Shown piece by piece: positions 60,401-64,000 of a stretch of DNA of 64,000 bases. A program made the translations under genes and the position numbers. Below the pieces are notes generated by a model. That model was not told the DNA's origin and searched no databases. It saw only the letters and a program-made list of their open reading frames with translations. Numbering within the stretch: position 1 is the stretch's first letter; each line of letters opens with the position of its first letter. Source of the stretch: Ziziphus jujuba (Eukaryota; Streptophyta; Magnoliopsida; Rosales; Rhamnaceae); NCBI RefSeq assembly GCF_031755915.1, contig NC_083390.1, forward strand, positions 20,197,501-20,261,500, in the 5' to 3' direction.

Positions 60401-61379
60401 AACGAAATCTTGATGGCTCCATTTTACGTCATAAGGCTCATTTGGTAGCCAAGGGGTTCCATCAAAAGCCTGGATTGGACTTCCATAAGACCTTCAGTCC
60501 CGTTATCAAGCCATCTACTGTTCGTGTTGTGCTGTCCATTGCTGTTTCTCGAAACTGGGATGTGAGACAAATTGATGTAAACAATGCCTTCCTCAATGGA
60601 GTCTTAATAGAAGAGGCATTTATGAAGCAACCAGATGGCTTTGTCGATCAATCTCAACTGCATGCCGTGTGTAAATTACATCGGTCTCTTTATGGTCTTC
60701 GCCAAGCTCCTCGGGCTTGGTATGACAAATTAAAAATGACCTTATGTACATGGGGATTTTACAACTCCAAGATGGACTCCTCACTTTTCATTCTTCATAG
60801 TTCACTTGGCATTGTTTGGGTTCTCATCTATGTTGATGATATTCTCGTAACAGGTAACAACAAGAGCTTAGTTGATAGGTTCATTCATCGGTTGGATACC
60901 CATTTTTCTCTCAAGGACTTGGGTACCTTAAATTATTTTTTGGGCATTGAAGTTCATCGGAATGCCACCGGGATGCATTTATCTCAAATTGCTTACATTG
61001 ATGAACTTCTTCATTGGACAAATATGGCCACCTGTAAGACCAGCCCATCTCCTACTAGTTCTTCTCTTCAACTTACTGTTGCTGTGGGAGCTACCTATGC
61101 AGGATGCGTTTCTTTACCAGAGTACACTTGGAATGTTACAATATCTCACGTTGACATGGCCTGAAATTACTTTTATTGTTAATAAGCTCAGTCGGTATAT
61201 TGCATAATCCTACAGAGGTCCATTGGTCTGCTTGTAAGCACATTCTTCGATACCTTCAAGGGACCAAGCATCATGGGCTTTTACTGTGCCCTTCTAATCA
61301 TCTGAAGCTGTCCGGATTCACTGATGCTGATTGGGCATCGAATGTTGATGACCGAAAGTCTACCGGTGGATATTGCATA
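57483..61379 (+). pseudogene. Disabled gag-pol of element C
   Basis: Recognisable pieces in order: gag (LPNYTFPF near the start; YFSKLKNIADSLTMAGFPIS around 57960-58020), protease LLDSGATNHITSDP near 58500, pre-integrase YRLGHPSS near 58955, integrase fragments (LDLIFSDMWGPAS near 59130), RT (KWVFKVKRNLDGS at about 60387, DVNNAFLNG, LYGLRQAPRAWYDKL, YVDD at about 60831) and RNase H DADWASNVDDRKST near 61323. Stops at about 58143, 59330 and 61163 and several frameshifts separate them. Part of the integrase catalytic region is deleted or unreadable. RT differs clearly from elements A, B and D, so this is another lineage. Confidence 0.9.
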
Positions 61380-61800
61380 TGTTACGAAATTGGGAGAAAA
61401 AACAAATGGCAACAGAAACAAAGAAATCGAAGAACAAACACACAATTAACGTGGAAACCCTTGACGGGAAAAACCACGGGCAGGGAGAAGCAAATCCAAT
61501 ATCGAAAGATTTGTACAAGGTGAGCCAAATTTCGAGATACCCTAAAAAACCCCAATGACGGCCGAACAAAAATACAGATATATATATAGTACAGAAGAAA
61601 CCCTAAAATTGAACAGGTCCATACCGCGGGGGCGCTGCCCCCGCACCCCCGTTGGGCTCAGTGGTGGGCTACAATCTCGGGCCGATAACGCTTCCACCAC
61701 AAAGCCCCAAATTTTTCTCCAAAATTTAGTTTCACCAAATGGGTCGCACCGCAAGCTTTTCGGGTCGGGTCAACAAGAATTCAGGTTACAAACTCTAACA
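61380..61800 (-). repeat. 3' LTR of element D
   Basis: 421 bp; on the element's strand it starts tgttagagtttgtaacc and ends aatttcgtaaca. It contains a perfect GC-rich hairpin at 61626-61644 (gcgggggc, loop gct, gcccccgc). Confidence 0.9.
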
Positions 61801-61813
61801 ATCTCCACCTTGA
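61801..61813 (-). other. Polypurine tract of element D
   Basis: On the element's strand tcaaggtggagat immediately precedes the LTR, the expected plus-strand primer. Confidence 0.8.
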
Positions 61814-61906
61814 CACGAATTCCATATAAGGAATGAAAAACATACAAAATTCCAATCTTCAATAAAAGTTGCCATCCTCTTCCACAAAAGCCCCTAAAGG
61901 CAAAGC

Positions 61907-64000
61907 TCAACAACAAACACCAACCAAGTCCAAGCAATGCTCAAACTTGGCTACTGGAAGTGCCTTAGTCATCATGTCAGCAGGATTATCATGAGTACTC
62001 ACCTTGCTGACAACAATATCTCCACGAGCAATAACATCACGTACAAAATGATACCGAACATCTATATGTTTTGTCCTCTCGTGAAACATCTGATCCTTAG
62101 TCAGATAGATAGCACTCTGACTATCACAATTGATAACCGTACTCTCCTGCTCAGAGCTCAACTCACCTATCAACCCCCTTAACCAAATAGCTTCTTTCAC
62201 CGCTTCAGCTATAGCCATATATTCAGCTTCTGTAGTTGATAGTGCAACTGTTGCTTGCAAAATAGACTTCCAACTGATAGAAGTATCTCCAAGAGTAAAT
62301 ACATAACCAGTAGTGGACCTCCTTCTATTAAGGTCCCCAGCAAAATCTGCATCAACATATCCACGTACACCCTCCTTACTTCCACCAAACTCTAAACAAG
62401 TGTTAGTAGTGCCTCTCAAGTACCTTAGAATCCACTTGACAGCTTGCCAGTGTTGTTTGCCAGGATTAGCCATATACCGGCTCACAACACTAACAGCATG
62501 TGCAATGTCAGGACGGGTACATACCATAGCATACATCAAACTACCAACAGCGCTAGAATAAGGAACATGTGACATATACTCAATATCTCTATCTGACTGT
62601 GGTGACATATCAGCAGACAATCTAAAATGAGTAGCTAATGGAGTACTTACAGGTTTAGCGTTCTTCATTCCAAAACGCTCCAGAACTTTCTCAACAAAAG
62701 ATCTTTGAATCAAGAAAAGTTTACCTGCAGATCTATCTCTCTCAATCTCCATACCAAGAATCTTCTTTGCCGCTCCCAAATCTTTCATCTCAAATTCACC
62801 ACTCAATTCTGCTTTCAATCTGTTGATATCGGATTTCTTCTTGGCCACTATCAGCATATCATCAACATAAAGCAACAAATAGATAAATGAGCCATCTTCC
62901 AACTTCCTAAAATACACACAGCTATCATATTGGCTTCTAGAATAGCCATGGCTAAACATAAACCCATCAAACCGCTTGTACCACTGACGAGGGGATTGCT
63001 TCAAACCATACAAGGACCTTTTCAACAAACACACATGATCCTCTTTTCCTTCAACCTCGAAACCTTCGGGTTGCTGCATATAAATTGTCTCCTCAAGCTC
63101 ACCATGCAAGAAAGCGGTCTTCACATCTAGTTGCTCCAACTCTAAATCATGCATAGCAACTAGCGCTAACAAAGCACGAATAGAAGTATGTTTAACGACA
63201 GGGGAAAATATATCATTAAAATCAACTCCCTGTACCTGCGAATACCCCTTCGCTACTAAACGTGCTTTGTACCTCGAATCTTCAACACCAGGGATGCCTT
63301 CTTTCTTTTTGTAGACCCACTTGCATCCCACAATCTTCTTACCCTCTGGAGGTAATGTTAACTCCCAAGTGTGGTTCTTATGAAGCGACTCCACCTCTTC
63401 CTGCATAGCAATTAACCACTTTGCAGAATCCTCACATGAAATGGCTTCATAATAGTTGCGAGGATCACTGGGACTCTCGATCTCCTGTGCTGCAACACAA
63501 GCAAAAGTGACATAGTCAGCTAAACTAGAGGGCTTCTTGATCTCCCTGCGAGGTCTATCCTTGGCAATCGAATGCTCCTGCACCTCCTCAATTCTCTCTT
63601 CTTCCACATGAGTGGGTGTCTCAAATGGGCCTAAAACTGAACCATTCTGTGAAGTACTTACTTCCTCCACCCTAAACTCCACCTGCTTTGGCACACTGTC
63701 TGAAACAACGGGCTCCCTTTTTGGATGCAGCATTGCCATCTCATCAAACACAACATCCCTGCTAATCACAACCTTAGATGACTTTGGATCAGGAAGCCAA
63801 ACTCTATATCCTTTTACACCCTGCGGGTAACCAAGAAATATGCCCTTCTTCGATCTAGGCTCAAGCTTACCATCATTAACATGAACATAGGCAGGGCATC
63901 CAAATACCTTCAAATCTAGATAATTAGCAGGTTTTCCAGACCATACCTCTTCAGGAGTCTTGCAATCGATTGCTGCTGATGGAGAACGATTCACCAAGTA
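61907..64000 (-). CDS. Copia polyprotein of element D, C-terminal part (integrase tail, RT, RNase H)
   Basis: An open frame of about 698 codons from the window edge to the stop at 61907, with no interruption. It starts inside integrase ([13 protein letters not shown] at 63997 is an internal leucine, not a start). It continues through the integrase C-terminal region ([22 protein letters not shown]), reverse transcriptase ([51 protein letters not shown]) and RNase H ([36 protein letters not shown]). All visible catalytic motifs are intact. It resembles the TNT1-type proteins of elements A and B in architecture but differs throughout. Whether the whole element is intact depends on sequence outside the window. 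Confidence 0.93.
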   Translation of the reverse strand, partial: YLVNRSPSAAIDCKTPEEVWSGKPANYLDLKVFGCPAYVHVNDGKLEPRSKKGIFLGYPQGVKGYRVWLPDPKSSKVVISRDVVFDEMAMLHPKREPVVSDSVPKQVEFRVEEVSTSQNGSVLGPFETPTHVEEERIEEVQEHSIAKDRPRREIKKPSSLADYVTFACVAAQEIESPSDPRNYYEAISCEDSAKWLIAMQEEVESLHKNHTWELTLPPEGKKIVGCKWVYKKKEGIPGVEDSRYKARLVAKGYSQVQGVDFNDIFSPVVKHTSIRALLALVAMHDLELEQLDVKTAFLHGELEETIYMQQPEGFEVEGKEDHVCLLKRSLYGLKQSPRQWYKRFDGFMFSHGYSRSQYDSCVYFRKLEDGSFIYLLLYVDDMLIVAKKKSDINRLKAELSGEFEMKDLGAAKKILGMEIERDRSAGKLFLIQRSFVEKVLERFGMKNAKPVSTPLATHFRLSADMSPQSDRDIEYMSHVPYSSAVGSLMYAMVCTRPDIAHAVSVVSRYMANPGKQHWQAVKWILRYLRGTTNTCLEFGGSKEGVRGYVDADFAGDLNRRRSTTGYVFTLGDTSISWKSILQATVALSTTEAEYMAIAEAVKEAIWLRGLIGELSSEQESTVINCDSQSAIYLTKDQMFHERTKHIDVRYHFVRDVIARGDIVVSKVSTHDNPADMMTKALPVAKFEHCLDLVGVCC

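Larger units (their letters stand above)
57175..61379 (+). mobile_element. Ty1/copia element C, old RE1-like copy, interrupted by element D
   Basis: The putative 5' LTR (about 57175-57437, start uncertain) ends in ttttaca and is followed by the PBS tggtatcagagc (57438-57449). Degraded gag, protease, integrase, RT and RNase H follow in order. The RNase H region is cut at 61379 by the insertion of element D, so its 3' LTR should lie beyond the right edge. Confidence 0.85.
61380..64000 (-). mobile_element. Ty1/copia element D, minus strand, nested in element C, truncated by window edge
   Basis: The 3' LTR (61380-61800), polypurine tract and the C-terminal two-thirds of pol are visible. The junction falls in the RNase H codons of element C (after DDRKSTGGYCI). 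The presumed target duplication is gcata (61375-61379); its partner should lie beyond the window. Confidence 0.92.

Overview
The window looks like nuclear DNA of a dicotyledonous plant. It is AT-rich and full of poly-A/T and (AT)n tracts. Its genes are sparse, carry GT-AG introns and belong to plant families: an LPR-type multicopper oxidase, two heavy-metal-associated isoprenylated plant proteins (HIPPs) and a fasciclin-like arabinogalactan protein (FLA). Ty1/copia elements primed by initiator-Met tRNA are abundant. A woody rosid is possible, but the sequence alone does not fix the species.

Layout. (1) 1-1825, minus: the first two exons of an LPR1/LPR2-like multicopper oxidase that runs off the left edge. 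(2) 1.9-10.1 kb: intergenic, with one MITE-like element and short tandem duplications. (3) 10.1-12.0 kb, minus: a three-exon large HIPP. (4) 12-23 kb: intergenic and microsatellite-rich. (5) 23.1-24.5 kb, minus: a three-exon small HIPP with the same intron positions. (6) 24.5-28.8 kb: intergenic. (7) 28.8-29.9 kb, plus: a single-exon FLA20/21-like gene.

(8) 30-57.2 kb: a decayed local duplication array. Recurring modules are the FLA 3' flank, a relic of the second FLA FAS1 domain, and a minus-strand gene for a small unrecognised membrane protein. The membrane-protein sequence or its 3' flank occurs about seven times, near 32.0-33.2, 35.5, 36.85, 37.4-37.9, 46.2-46.6, 56.3-56.7 and 56.8-57.2 kb. 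Only the copy at 37.3-37.9 kb has a long uninterrupted frame. The array has been invaded by a GC-rich fold-back DNA element (30.8-31.5 kb), two LINE 3' relics (48.3-48.6 kb and 48.9-55.6 kb) and copia elements.

(9) Copia elements. Element A (40139-45715, TSD gttaa) is structurally complete but coding-dead. Element B (49005-54659, TSD aattg) is a close relative with an intact 1338-codon gag-pol and sits inside a LINE relic. Element C (about 57175 onward) is an old, frameshifted RE1-like copy. Element D (61380 to the right edge, minus strand) is nested in the RNase H region of C and still has an open pol frame.

I see no CRISPR array, rRNA or convincing tRNA. The best candidate for something undescribed is the FLA/membrane-protein duplication array. 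Next come the regulatory anatomy of the A/B copia family (an ACGT-core motif array in the leader, 24-bp U3 repeats that differ between the two LTRs of one element, and exchanged U3 regions) and the evidence that element A may have moved in trans.
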